From Eubacteriales bacterium (lineage in GTDB: Bacteria; Bacillota; Clostridia; Lachnospirales; Lachnospiraceae): a DNA stretch of 38,475 bases. This document shows positions 6,788 through 14,869 of the stretch, one piece after another. Where the stretch lies: the NCBI GenBank assembly GCA_030533235.1, contig JAUNJN010000022.1, positions 1 through 38,475 of the forward strand, given 5' to 3'. Below the pieces are notes generated by a model that searched no databases, was not told the origin of the DNA, and saw only the letters and a program-made list of their open reading frames with translations. The position numbers and the translations under genes were made by a program. Within the stretch, counting starts at the first letter, position 1, and every line of letters begins with the position of its first letter.

Positions 6788-7846
6788 CTAACAGGCTTCG
6801 TCTGTAAGCTTCTTTAAAAAATCAACAAATATCTGCATTTCTTCCTGTGTGCCGATTGTAATACGAAGATAATTATCAATTCTCGGCTTATTGAAGTACC
6901 GCACAATAATTTTATTTTCCTTGGCTTTCTCATAGATTTCCTTCGCAGGAATTGACTTATGGGTCGCAAAAACAAAATTTGTCGATGACTTCGGACATGA
7001 AAAACCAAGCTGTTCAATTTGGAGCGTAAACCACTCTCTCGTCTTAATTACCTTTGCAATGGATTCTCTAAAATAATCCTCATCTGCAATGCTCTCTACT
7101 CCGAGAACAATACTTGGATAATTCATTGTATAAGAATTGTAGGAGTATTTTACATCATTTAGATAATTTATTAGCTTTTCATTTCCGATTGCATATCCGA
7201 TACGAACACCTGCCATCGAACGTGATTTTGAATATGTGCGAACAACAAGCAAATTGTCATACTTATCAACAAGTGCAAGTGCGCTTTCCCCTCCGAAATC
7301 TACATAAGCCTCATCTACGATAACAACTACATCCTTATTATGCTCCAAAATGTCTTCAATAAACGAAAGCGGTTCTGCGATACCGGTCGGAGCATTTGGA
7401 TTTGCAATCACAATTCCTCCGTTTTCACCATAATAGTCTTTGGCATGAATTTTAAAACTATCATCGACGGCAACCGTACGATACGGAATTTTAAACAGAT
7501 CTGCCCACACATCATAAAATGAATACGTGATATCCGGAAATAATATCGGTTCCGTACTGTTAAAAAAGGTTAAGAATGACATTGCAAGTACATCATCCGA
7601 ACCAACACCGACAAATACATTCTTATTGCTTACATGATGATAAGCAGCAAGTGCATCAACCAGTGCCGAAGCTGTAGGGTCCGGATACTTCTTTAATACC
7701 GAAAGTTCCATTTGCTTTTGCATGACACGCGGTGACGGATCATACGGATTTTCGTTTGTGTTCAGTTTGATAATATTCGTTTCCTTTGGCTGTTCTCCCG
7801 GAACATACGGGATAACCCTTCGAATATTCTTTTCCCAAGCTGTCAT
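6788..7846 (-). CDS. hisC: Histidinol-phosphate aminotransferase
   Basis: A 352-residue fold-type I PLP aminotransferase: histidinol-phosphate + 2-oxoglutarate to imidazole acetol-phosphate + glutamate (written in the biosynthetic reverse sense), cytosolic. Seen: the substrate-loop segment IIKLNTNENPYDPSP (25-39), Asn/Asp motif IVIANPNAPTG (145-155), DEAYVDFGG (178-186), PLP lysine K207 in RTYSKSRSMAGVRIG, and the C-terminal RITIG arginine. Family members also act on aromatic amino acids or in phosphonate pathways, and the gene stands alone instead of in a his operon, so a side role is possible. It has its own consensus promoter and AAAGGGAG Shine-Dalgarno. Confidence 0.92.
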   Translation of the reverse strand: MTAWEKNIRRVIPYVPGEQPKETNIIKLNTNENPYDPSPRVMQKQMELSVLKKYPDPTASALVDALAAYHHVSNKNVFVGVGSDDVLAMSFLTFFNSTEPILFPDITYSFYDVWADLFKIPYRTVAVDDSFKIHAKDYYGENGGIVIANPNAPTGIAEPLSFIEDILEHNKDVVVIVDEAYVDFGGESALALVDKYDNLLVVRTYSKSRSMAGVRIGYAIGNEKLINYLNDVKYSYNSYTMNYPSIVLGVESIADEDYFRESIAKVIKTREWFTLQIEQLGFSCPKSSTNFVFATHKSIPAKEIYEKAKENKIIVRYFNKPRIDNYLRITIGTQEEMQIFVDFLKKLTDEAC

Positions 7847-7878
7847 TCTACCACTCCCTTTGTCAAAATTATTTGTAC

Positions 7879-7907
7879 ATTGTAAGTCAGGCTTTTCAAT
7901 TTGTCAA
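7879..7907 (-). promoter_or_regulatory. Sigma-A promoter of hisC
   Basis: TTGACA (7902-7907), 17-nt spacer, TACAAT (7879-7884). It lies between pepD and hisC, so hisC is transcribed independently of pepD. Confidence 0.85.
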
Positions 7908-7918
7908 CCGAATACCGC

Positions 7919-9400
7919 TTACTTCATGCATTTTAATACCTCTATTGTATACTCCCAGACACGTTGCACGCTGTCCACCAATAACCGCTCTTTTGTCGTG
8001 TGAATGTCATAAATCCAAGGGCCATAGGATACACAATCGAGCCCACTTATCGCATCAGAAAATAATCCACATTCGAGACCTGCATGAATCACCTCCACAA
8101 CAGGCTTTTTTCCGTACATCGTTTGATATATGTCTGTCATAAGCTCCCGAAGCTTTGATTCCTGCTTATATTCCCAAGCCGGATAATCTCCCCGAATTGT
8201 CACATCGCCCCCCACAAGGTCCGCAATACTCTTTATCCGTTCTATCAATTCTTCTTTTTCGGAGCTCACACTACTGCGCACAGACGAACAAAGTAATACG
8301 TTTCCCTGTGCATTTCCGTCTAATGTCTTAATAATCCCCAGATTGAGTGAGCTTTGAACCAAACCCTCAATATCCCTGCTCATACACTGCACGCCATTTG
8401 GCAATGCAACTAATACATCAATTACATGACGTGTTGAAGCATGCGACATACAGACCATTTCCGCCCGCTTGCGCCATGGTACCAGCACTTCAACCGAAAC
8501 AGCTAACTGTTCATCTGTCTTTCCATATTCATTTTGATATATTTGAAGATACTGCTCGACTAGCTCGTTTAGCTTTTCCTCCCCATCTTCCTCCACAAGT
8601 ATACACTGCGTACTTGCTTCTTTCATGATTACATTATCCTTCATACCTCCGTGAAGCTCTACAAATCGCACGGTAGTCCGGTCATAAAGTGCTTTCATTA
8701 GACGACCGAGCAGTTTTGCGGCATTGGCTCCCTGTCGATTTATCTCTACCCCGGAATGTCCGCCGGTAACACCGGACACCGTAATTTTTACCATGGAATA
8801 TGAACCGGAAAACACCTCAAACTCTACCGGCACACGCAAAACTGCCGTTGCACCCCCTGCGCAACCAACCAAAAGGTGTCCTTCTTCTTCCGAATCAAGA
8901 TTTAACATTCTCTTTGCGGAAAGCTTTGAATAATCAAGGCCTGCTGCCCCAAGCATACCAATTTCCTCATCAACGGTAAAAACCGCCTCGATTGGCGGAT
9001 GCGCAATATCCTCCGCATCAAGAATCGCCAGCATAATTGCGACACCGATTCCATCATCACCGCCTAATGTTGTCTTATCAGCAGATATTTCATTTCCGGA
9101 AAGCATAAGCCGAAGTCCATCCTTGGAAAAATCGATATCACAGTCCGTCTCCTTTTCACATACCATATCGATGTGCGATTGAAGAATCACCGGTTCCGAT
9201 TGCTCATATCCTTGTGTTCCGGGTTTTTTAATAATGACATTTCCAAGTACATCCCTCTCATAAACTAAATTTTTTAACCCGGCAAATTCGCAAAGATACT
9301 CACTAACTTTGTTTGTGTCCGAGGATCCATGCGGAATCCCACACAGTTTCTCAAAAAACCGAAATACGGTTTCCGGCTTAATATTTTGTAATACTCCCAT
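7919..9400 (-). CDS. pepD: Aminoacyl-histidine dipeptidase (M20/PepD family)
   Basis: A 493-residue dizinc M20 peptidase that cleaves Xaa-His and other dipeptides in the cytosol. Metal and catalytic residues seen: H76 and D78 (LQSHIDMV), D115/D116 (LGGDDGIGV), catalytic E145/E146 (VDEEIGMLG), and a late metal His in VIHAGLECG. A lid/dimerisation domain lies between about 185 and 370 (GGHSGVEINRQGANA). The ATG at 9400 is chosen because GGAGGAG lies just upstream; a GTG at 9412 is less likely. It starts 21 nt after uppP. The start of hisC downstream is separated by a promoter. No truncation. Confidence 0.93.
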   Translation of the reverse strand: MGVLQNIKPETVFRFFEKLCGIPHGSSDTNKVSEYLCEFAGLKNLVYERDVLGNVIIKKPGTQGYEQSEPVILQSHIDMVCEKETDCDIDFSKDGLRLMLSGNEISADKTTLGGDDGIGVAIMLAILDAEDIAHPPIEAVFTVDEEIGMLGAAGLDYSKLSAKRMLNLDSEEEGHLLVGCAGGATAVLRVPVEFEVFSGSYSMVKITVSGVTGGHSGVEINRQGANAAKLLGRLMKALYDRTTVRFVELHGGMKDNVIMKEASTQCILVEEDGEEKLNELVEQYLQIYQNEYGKTDEQLAVSVEVLVPWRKRAEMVCMSHASTRHVIDVLVALPNGVQCMSRDIEGLVQSSLNLGIIKTLDGNAQGNVLLCSSVRSSVSSEKEELIERIKSIADLVGGDVTIRGDYPAWEYKQESKLRELMTDIYQTMYGKKPVVEVIHAGLECGLFSDAISGLDCVSYGPWIYDIHTTKERLLVDSVQRVWEYTIEVLKCMK

Positions 9401-9421
9401 AATCTCCTCCACATATTCCTT

Positions 9422-10264
9422 CTAATGGGTTGCAATAAAATATGTGAGCATAAACATACCAAGAACGATTCGATACCAGCCAAACAGCTTAAAATCACGT
9501 TTCTTGATATAGCTCATTAAAAACTTAATCACAACGAGCGAAACCACAAATGCCACAACAACACCAACGAGCAAAATTACAATTTCCGCACTCGTATAAG
9601 CAAATCCAAACTTTACTACCTTGATCAGGCTAAGTCCGAACATAACCGGAACTGCAAGGAAAAATGTAAACTCTGCGGCTGCCACACGAGAAACACCAAT
9701 CAAAAGTGCTCCGATAATTGTAGCTCCGGAACGCGAAGTTCCCGGAATAATCGAAAGCACCTGGAACAAGCCGATAATAAATGCCGTCTTATATGTGATA
9801 TCCGAAAGCGATACTATCTTAGCTTCTCTTTTTTTGTTCCATGTTTCAATCACAATAAACACAATACCATAAAATATAAGTGCAATTGAAATAACAGTCG
9901 GTGTCTTAAGATGCGCCTCGATATAATCATCAAATAAGAGCGTCACAACAGCACCCGGAATACAAGCCACAACAACCTTGAACCAAACAGAAAAGACATC
10001 CTTTCTGATAATACTCCTGCCATCCTCTTTATGTCCGAAGTCAAACGGCCACATCTTTTGAAAAAAAACAATTACTACGGCAAGTATTGCCCCAAGCTGA
10101 ATGACAACCAGAAACATCTCCTTAAATTCTGCTGAGACATCCAGCTTGATAAACTCATCCAACAAAAGCATATGTCCGGTACTGCTAACCGGAAGCCATT
10201 CGGAAATTCCTTCGACAATTCCGATAATTATTACCTTTATTAATTCCATCAGACTAACTGCCAT
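9422..10264 (-). CDS. uppP: Undecaprenyl-diphosphate phosphatase (BacA/UppP)
   Basis: A 280-residue polytopic membrane enzyme that dephosphorylates undecaprenyl diphosphate outside the membrane, recycling the lipid carrier for peptidoglycan and wall glycans, and gives bacitracin tolerance. Motif 1 EGISEWLPVSSTGH spans 18-31 (catalytic Glu22, His31) and motif 2 PGTSRSG spans 174-180. Seven or eight hydrophobic segments are visible. The start at 10264 has GGAGG 8 nt upstream. It lies 12 nt after the esterase gene and 21 nt before pepD, suggesting one transcript. Confidence 0.96.
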   Translation of the reverse strand: MAVSLMELIKVIIIGIVEGISEWLPVSSTGHMLLLDEFIKLDVSAEFKEMFLVVIQLGAILAVVIVFFQKMWPFDFGHKEDGRSIIRKDVFSVWFKVVVACIPGAVVTLLFDDYIEAHLKTPTVISIALIFYGIVFIVIETWNKKREAKIVSLSDITYKTAFIIGLFQVLSIIPGTSRSGATIIGALLIGVSRVAAAEFTFFLAVPVMFGLSLIKVVKFGFAYTSAEIVILLVGVVVAFVVSLVVIKFLMSYIKKRDFKLFGWYRIVLGMFMLTYFIATH

Positions 10265-10276
10265 CCCATAATCCTC

Positions 10277-11146
10277 CTACATAAGACTCCGAAAGAAACT
10301 ACATTCATCATCATTACACTGCGTTGCCTCCGGCAATTTTAAATCACAATGAAACACATGTCCAAGCGGCCGTTCACTGTTTCCATACATACGAAGCACA
10401 AACGGTACATTGCGCTCCGTAAAGACCTTTACCATACCATATGTACTGGTCTTCAAAAAATCAGCCGGTGCCGTCATCATATATGCCGGTGGAAACGCTT
10501 CTGTAATATATTGTGGTAAATCGACCAAACTATATTCTTCTGCATCTCCAACCGGAAGATATGTCTGCATAATTTCCTTTGAAGCACTTCCCATATATTC
10601 TCCGCAATTTAAACCAACACCTTTAAATTTGATATCCGCACATACTGTAAGACCATACTTCTCTTTTAGTATATTGGCGTAATCCAAATTGCTCATTGCC
10701 GCAGCATACATTGCCAGAATGTGTCCTCCTGCCGAATCTCCGACAGCAAAAACATTTTTTGAATCCATGCCATACTCATCCGCATGCTCACTCATCCAGG
10801 ACAGTACCATCGTCATATCCACAAGAGGTGCAGGAAACTTATTTTCCGGAGCAAGGCGATAAGAAAAATTGACAACCGCAAACCCGCGCTTTGCAAGATC
10901 CATACAATAATACTGATAACGTTCCTTATCTCCGTAGACAAATCCGCCACCGTGTACACTCACAATCACCGGTAAAACACTCTCGTTATCCTTTGGTCGA
11001 TATACATCAAGAACATTCCATGTTGCATCCGGACCATACGTAATATCATCAAATCGTACAACATCTTCCGGCGTACAAAAATCCGCATCACGCCTATCAT
11101 CGTTTTCTTGAAAGTTTTTTCTTAATACAATATAATTTTCTTCCAT
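10277..11146 (-). CDS. Alpha/beta hydrolase, esterase/lipase of the hormone-sensitive lipase group
   Basis: A 289-residue cytosolic hydrolase. The oxyanion motif HGGG is at 65-68, the nucleophile elbow GDSAGG is at 136-141 (Ser138), an Asp sits in TAPADFLKTS and a C-terminal His in PLGHVF. These are the complete triad of the HSL/bHSL family, which cleaves short acyl esters or removes acetyl groups from sugars. No signal peptide. The start is uncertain: the ATG at 11146 has no Shine-Dalgarno and sits only 9 nt beyond a terminator-like hairpin, and a TTG at 11164 lies inside that hairpin. The next genes, uppP and pepD, follow closely. The substrate is unknown. Confidence 0.88.
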   Translation of the reverse strand: MEENYIVLRKNFQENDDRRDADFCTPEDVVRFDDITYGPDATWNVLDVYRPKDNESVLPVIVSVHGGGFVYGDKERYQYYCMDLAKRGFAVVNFSYRLAPENKFPAPLVDMTMVLSWMSEHADEYGMDSKNVFAVGDSAGGHILAMYAAAMSNLDYANILKEKYGLTVCADIKFKGVGLNCGEYMGSASKEIMQTYLPVGDAEEYSLVDLPQYITEAFPPAYMMTAPADFLKTSTYGMVKVFTERNVPFVLRMYGNSERPLGHVFHCDLKLPEATQCNDDECSFFRSLM

Positions 11147-11154
11147 ACAAATAC

Positions 11155-11190
11155 AAAGAATCAAAAGCGCAAGGCTGCTTCTGATTCTTT
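11155..11190 (-). terminator. Terminator-like hairpin between the PH-domain gene and the esterase gene
   Basis: A 14-bp stem on the minus strand, AAAGAATCAGAAGC with GCTTTTGATTCTTT, one G-U pair, 8-nt loop, followed by TGTATTTG. The wobble pair works only in minus-strand RNA; on the plus strand it is a mismatch, so minus is the functional strand. It lies directly before the esterase start. Confidence 0.75.
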
Positions 11191-11209
11191 TCCCCCTAAA
11201 CTTTGTCTG

Positions 11210-11608
11210 TTAGTTCTCTTCTTCACCTTCGTATTGATCAAGGTCACAATTATCATGTCCATCCAAAATCTCACCGACACGGATTCGTTTCGAATCTTTC
11301 ATCCTTTCGATTTCCTGATGCATGATTTCTTTTACACCTCTTGGATTTTTGATATTTTTGACCTCAAGTGAAGGCATCGTCTTGTCTGACGAAATTAGAA
11401 CAATTGTTCCGACACCAAAAATCTTCTGCCATAAATTAATCTGAACCGAAATATCTCGAATTCGATACAACAATATTTCTTCGATATTGGTTGTGAAGAA
11501 ACCGGTTTCATTGAAGAAACGATCCTCGAATATGTAATATTTTGTGAAACTAATCGGCAAACCAAGATGTCTCTTTCGATCATACCATGTACATTCTGTC
11601 TTTTTCAT
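11210..11608 (-). CDS. Bacterial PH-domain (bPH_2-like) protein
   Basis: A 132-residue protein. The stretch YYIFEDRFFNETGFFTTNIEEILLYRIRDISVQINLWQ is the pattern of bacterial pleckstrin-like (YdbS/DUF304-type) domains: a strand with ED, then an 'I..ILLYRIRDI' strand. The rest is GTIVLISSDK and an acidic C-terminal tail of about 30 residues (DLDQYEGEEEN). Unlike YdbS homologues it has no TM helices, so it is a free domain. It has its own promoter (11650-11678), SD AGGAGG 8 nt before the ATG, and a hairpin just after its stop, hence monocistronic. Function unknown. Confidence 0.85.
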   Translation of the reverse strand: MKKTECTWYDRKRHLGLPISFTKYYIFEDRFFNETGFFTTNIEEILLYRIRDISVQINLWQKIFGVGTIVLISSDKTMPSLEVKNIKNPRGVKEIMHQEIERMKDSKRIRVGEILDGHDNCDLDQYEGEEEN

Positions 11609-11649
11609 CCATTGCCCCTCCTCAACAATTCATAATAATACATAGTGTT

Positions 11650-11678
11650 ATTTTATCACGATGTCCGCCATCCGACAA
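11650..11678 (-). promoter_or_regulatory. Promoter of the PH-domain gene
   Basis: TTGTCG (11673-11678), 17-nt spacer, TAAAAT (11650-11655) with an upstream TGA (extended -10) on the minus strand. It begins 9 nt before the Na/Pi symporter gene's stop (11688). Confidence 0.7.
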
Positions 11679-11687
11679 CCAAAGATT

Positions 11688-13334
11688 TTAACTGGTAGCG
11701 ATATGAATTTTCAGCATTTCATTGGATATATTTAATGCATGATCACCGATTCTCTCGAAATCTGTTAACATTTCCGAAAATAGAACACTCCCCTCCCCGG
11801 AACATGTACCCAATCGAATCCGTTCATACATATTATTTCGATATTGCATCGTCATATCATCTATTTTTTGTTCCATGCACGCTATTTTTTCATGCCATTT
11901 CACATAATCATCCGTTTGTTCCAGCAAAAGATTAAACAGCCCGGAACATGTTTTTTGCATTTCCACTGCCTCATTACTCGCCTCTTCGGAGAAAACAATA
12001 TTCCTTTTATTTATCATATTCAAATACTCTGCAATATTTATCGCATAATCACTAATCCGCTCCACATTACTTGTAATTGTAAAATAGGAATTGAAAATTT
12101 GACTTCCCGCATTTGTTCTTTCATAAGAGATTACAAGAGTAATGTATTTTGATATTTCCTTATTTAAAAAATCCACATACTCCTCTCTTTGTTCAATCGT
12201 TTCATGTTTTTCACCTTGCTTCTTTGTGAATACATCAAATGCATCCAATACATTGCTTCTCGCCATCTCCAGCATTCTCATGATTTCTTTTCTAATTCCT
12301 ACGCAGCAAAGGACAGAAACTCCGGGCTTTTCTGTATTGGAATGATGAATGTCGATCAAATAACGTGTATGCATTCCGCACGTATCGAAATCATCTGTTT
12401 TATCCTTCAATATCGCGGATGCAATCTTCGAAAGATATGTTCCAAACGGAAGCAATAATATGGTTGTCACAACATTAAACAATGTATGAAGATTCGCAAT
12501 CTGCGCCGATGCATTTGTCGGTGTCCAACTTTGAATAATCGTTATAATCGGTGTTGTTATGCACAATGTGGTAAATACAATCGTTCCAACTACATTAAAC
12601 ATAATATGAATGATTGTCGTACGCTTTGCAATGGTTTTTGTCCCGATTGATGCCAAAAACGCTGTAATACATGTCCCGATATTCTGACCAAACAAAACAT
12701 ACGCCGCACTGCCTAAATCAATAGCACCACTTAGAGCTAGTGCCTGCAAAATACCAACCGATGCAGATGAAGATTGAATAACCGCCGTAAAAACCGTCCC
12801 TGCCATAATTCCCAGAATCGGATTTTGAAATTTGGTCAACAGGTGTACAAAGCTATCCGATTCCGCAAACGGTATCATCGCCGTACTCATCATATCCATT
12901 CCGATAAACAGTACTCCAAGCCCTGCCATAATTTCTCCAATATGCTTTATCTTCTCCTTTTTCAGAAGTATTATCATACCCACACCAAGAAAAGCGATCA
13001 GCGGTGCAATTTTTCCTGCATCCAAGGCAATCAGTTGTCCGGTAATCGTTGTACCGATATTCGCTCCCATAATAATCCATATCGCTTGATATAATGTCAT
13101 GATGCCGGAATTCACAAATCCGACAACCATTACAGTTGTTGCCGAGGATGACTGAATAATTGCGGTAATAAAAGCCCCTACCAAGACACCAAGCAATCGA
13201 TTGGAAGTGAGTTTTTCCAATATAAGTTTCATCTTATTTGCTGCAACAGCCTCTAAACCTACACTCATCATTTGCATTCCATAAAGAAACAATGCAAGTC
13301 CGCCTAAAAGTTCAAACACATATGTAACACTCAT
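11688..13334 (-). CDS. Na+/phosphate symporter of the NptA family with C-terminal PhoU-like domain
   Basis: A 548-residue membrane protein. Two inverted PF02690-type repeats carry the QSSSATTV (about 60-67) and QSSSASV (about 190) signatures, with GANIGTTIT and GQNIGTCITAFLAS in the corresponding positions. TM segments run to about 310. From about 340 onward is a cytosolic helical region with YAINIAEYLN and DFERIGDHALNISNEM, which are PhoU helix motifs. It imports phosphate with sodium, or exports when the gradient allows. The ATG overlaps the TGA of a 47-residue membrane ORF upstream (13331-13474), so the two are coupled. Complete in length and motifs. Confidence 0.94.
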   Translation of the reverse strand: MSVTYVFELLGGLALFLYGMQMMSVGLEAVAANKMKLILEKLTSNRLLGVLVGAFITAIIQSSSATTVMVVGFVNSGIMTLYQAIWIIMGANIGTTITGQLIALDAGKIAPLIAFLGVGMIILLKKEKIKHIGEIMAGLGVLFIGMDMMSTAMIPFAESDSFVHLLTKFQNPILGIMAGTVFTAVIQSSSASVGILQALALSGAIDLGSAAYVLFGQNIGTCITAFLASIGTKTIAKRTTIIHIMFNVVGTIVFTTLCITTPIITIIQSWTPTNASAQIANLHTLFNVVTTILLLPFGTYLSKIASAILKDKTDDFDTCGMHTRYLIDIHHSNTEKPGVSVLCCVGIRKEIMRMLEMARSNVLDAFDVFTKKQGEKHETIEQREEYVDFLNKEISKYITLVISYERTNAGSQIFNSYFTITSNVERISDYAINIAEYLNMINKRNIVFSEEASNEAVEMQKTCSGLFNLLLEQTDDYVKWHEKIACMEQKIDDMTMQYRNNMYERIRLGTCSGEGSVLFSEMLTDFERIGDHALNISNEMLKIHIATS

Positions 13335-13474
13335 GCCTCTTCATCCTTTCTTTCATCGTTCTGTTCCATTATCCCATTCGTTGGTTCCGGTCCATTTTTA
13401 TGTATCCAACATCCGTAAATTACAGACAAAATTGCTATCACACACATAACCCCTACAGATATATTCATAAACAT
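13331..13474 (-). CDS. Small membrane protein (47 aa) translationally coupled to the Na/Pi symporter
   Basis: Start ATG at 13474, preceded by AAGGAGG with an 8-nt gap. The product begins MFMNISVGVMCVIAILSVIYG, a single TM helix over about residues 5-24, then a cytosolic hydrophilic tail with Asn, Pro, Glu and Asp (PEPTNGIMEQNDERKDEEA). The stop TGA overlaps the symporter's ATG as ATGA. The perfect SD and overlap make this very likely a real gene. It is too short for usual gene callers. It may be a single-span accessory subunit or regulator of the symporter; I do not recognise a family. Confidence 0.8.
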   Translation of the reverse strand: MFMNISVGVMCVIAILSVIYGCWIHKNGPEPTNGIMEQNDERKDEEA

Positions 13475-13505
13475 AATATTCCTCCTTCATATACGCACGA
13501 AAATA

Positions 13506-13529
13506 AGGCATACCCTCTACCGTATGCTT
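13506..13529 (-). terminator. Hairpin, possible terminator or leader element upstream of the Na/Pi module
   Basis: GCATAC (13508-13513) and GTATGC (13522-13527) with an 8-nt loop; the minus strand continues CTTATTTTC. A second hairpin, CTTATAG/CTATAGG with a 4-nt loop, lies at 13559-13576. They could end the exporter transcript or structure the leader of the microprotein gene. No clear promoter is visible between 13530 and 13596. Confidence 0.45.
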
Positions 13530-13596
13530 TCGCTCAAAAAATGACGTACACAAGTAAGCCTATAGCATCCTATAAGCATTCTCTCTGAAATCATGT

Positions 13597-14007
13597 TTAT
13601 ATACGTTTTTTTCCATCTGAATTGTGAATATAAGTTACGATTTGTTCATCCACACATGATATGTATGACGTTTTATAGAATAAAACAAAGATGCTTGCTT
13701 GTCCCGAAAGAAAGCAACAATCCGGACAAATCCAAGCAATAGAAAATTGTATTTTTTCTTTTAACCTTACTCCCCTGCTTGCAAATCTGTTTATGTTTCT
13801 TACAGCTCGTACTCCAAGCATTTCGTTTGTACAAGCAGGTGTATCAGTCAAAATATAATTATCGGAATTAAAATCGGTTTCCCAAAAACCATCGGATGCA
13901 TACGGAAGCAAGGAAGCTTGTGCTTCATTGAAATCAAAGTGTACACAAAAAAGACATACGAATACTGTGATGATAATACAGATTATCTTATATGCCTTTT
14001 TATACAC
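13597..14007 (-). CDS. Small secreted Cys-containing protein of unknown function
   Basis: 136 residues from GTG at 14007; a G-rich Shine-Dalgarno (seven G) lies 9 nt upstream. The N-terminus is basic (VYKKAYK), then a hydrophobic stretch (about 8-22) and an AQA|S-like signal peptidase site at about 29-32. The rest is Ser/Asn/Cys-rich with a WICPDCC motif (about 94-100), a late hydrophobic ASIFVLFYKTSY segment and the terminal YIHNSDGKK. A tail of this kind recurs in Lachnospiraceae proteins of unknown function. It follows the ABC-2 exporter in the same direction, about 60 nt after the permease stop. A TTG at 14043 would lengthen it. Confident as a gene, not for function. Confidence 0.65.
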   Translation of the reverse strand: MYKKAYKIICIIITVFVCLFCVHFDFNEAQASLLPYASDGFWETDFNSDNYILTDTPACTNEMLGVRAVRNINRFASRGVRLKEKIQFSIAWICPDCCFLSGQASIFVLFYKTSYISCVDEQIVTYIHNSDGKKRI

Positions 14008-14065
14008 TTTGTTTTTCCCCCCCAAAAAAAGATCCGATTCCAAACTTTCATGTTTCTTTTACATT

Positions 14066-14857
14066 TTAAGAAGCTAAATCACGTCTTATATAGACGATAT
14101 ATGCCGATACATAGCCTCCAAGCATAAGGACAAGTCCTATAAATAATGCCAAAACATCAATTGTACCGGAACTAAAAATATCTGCTGCATTTGCATAAGA
14201 AAATGGTCCGATTGCGATAATATTCTTCAAATCCGGTATCACTCTCGCCATCAAATCATATGCGTATAAAAAAAGCACAACACCAAGACCAATTCCTAAT
14301 TTGTTCTTTTTCATGCATGCCGATAACCCAAAACAAATGCCGGCAATTTCCAGCTGCATAAGAAATTGCATAAGATGAAAAAGGAAAAATTCTCCAACGG
14401 CGATTCCCTTTCCGAGAATTATAAAACTAACTCCGTAAATACCAATACATACAAGATTAAAAACAAACAAATTGGTAACAATCGCACAAAGCTTTGCGGA
14501 TAACACCTTTCCTCTCGTTATCGGAAGTGTAAAAAGGAATTCACCGGTGTGGCCGTCTTCTTCCTTCGATATAGAAACCATGCTTATTACTGCCGCAAAC
14601 ATAGCCCCGCCCAATCCGTGAATTGTACCGACTTCTGTTGCATAGAAGCCCTTGAGCGTTGCCATACTAAGTTTATCCATGCCAAATGCTTCCGAAAATG
14701 CACCCATCGAAGCATAACTCTCCGCTATGTTTGCCATACTTTCTTCCATACTTGAAAAGAGTAATATACAAACACCACATAACCCGCCAACTGCTATCGT
14801 CCAGATAAGAAGGCTTTTCATATAGTTTCTCATCTCATATTTATATATTGTATTCAT
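14066..14857 (-). CDS. ABC-2 type exporter permease
   Basis: A 263-residue membrane subunit with about six hydrophobic segments, starting MNTIYKYEMRNYMKSLLIWTI with the amphipathic-elbow pattern of ABC-2 permeases, then an external loop (about 38-65). Conserved cytosolic segment DGHTGEFLFTLPITRGKVLSAK (about 97-118) is the coupling helix that receives the ATPase. The ATG at 14857 is preferred over 14863 because GGGGG lies 8-9 nt upstream. It begins 12 nt after the ATPase gene, in one operon with it. Substrate unknown; peptide, lantibiotic or lipid export are typical. Confidence 0.88.
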   Translation of the reverse strand: MNTIYKYEMRNYMKSLLIWTIAVGGLCGVCILLFSSMEESMANIAESYASMGAFSEAFGMDKLSMATLKGFYATEVGTIHGLGGAMFAAVISMVSISKEEDGHTGEFLFTLPITRGKVLSAKLCAIVTNLFVFNLVCIGIYGVSFIILGKGIAVGEFFLFHLMQFLMQLEIAGICFGLSACMKKNKLGIGLGVVLFLYAYDLMARVIPDLKNIIAIGPFSYANAADIFSSGTIDVLALFIGLVLMLGGYVSAYIVYIRRDLAS

Positions 14858-14869
14858 ATACATATCCCC

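Noticed and set aside
13475-13596. Sodium or lithium riboswitch in front of the Na/Pi module
   Set aside because: Two small hairpins exist, but I could not match them to any known consensus; it would need an Infernal scan.
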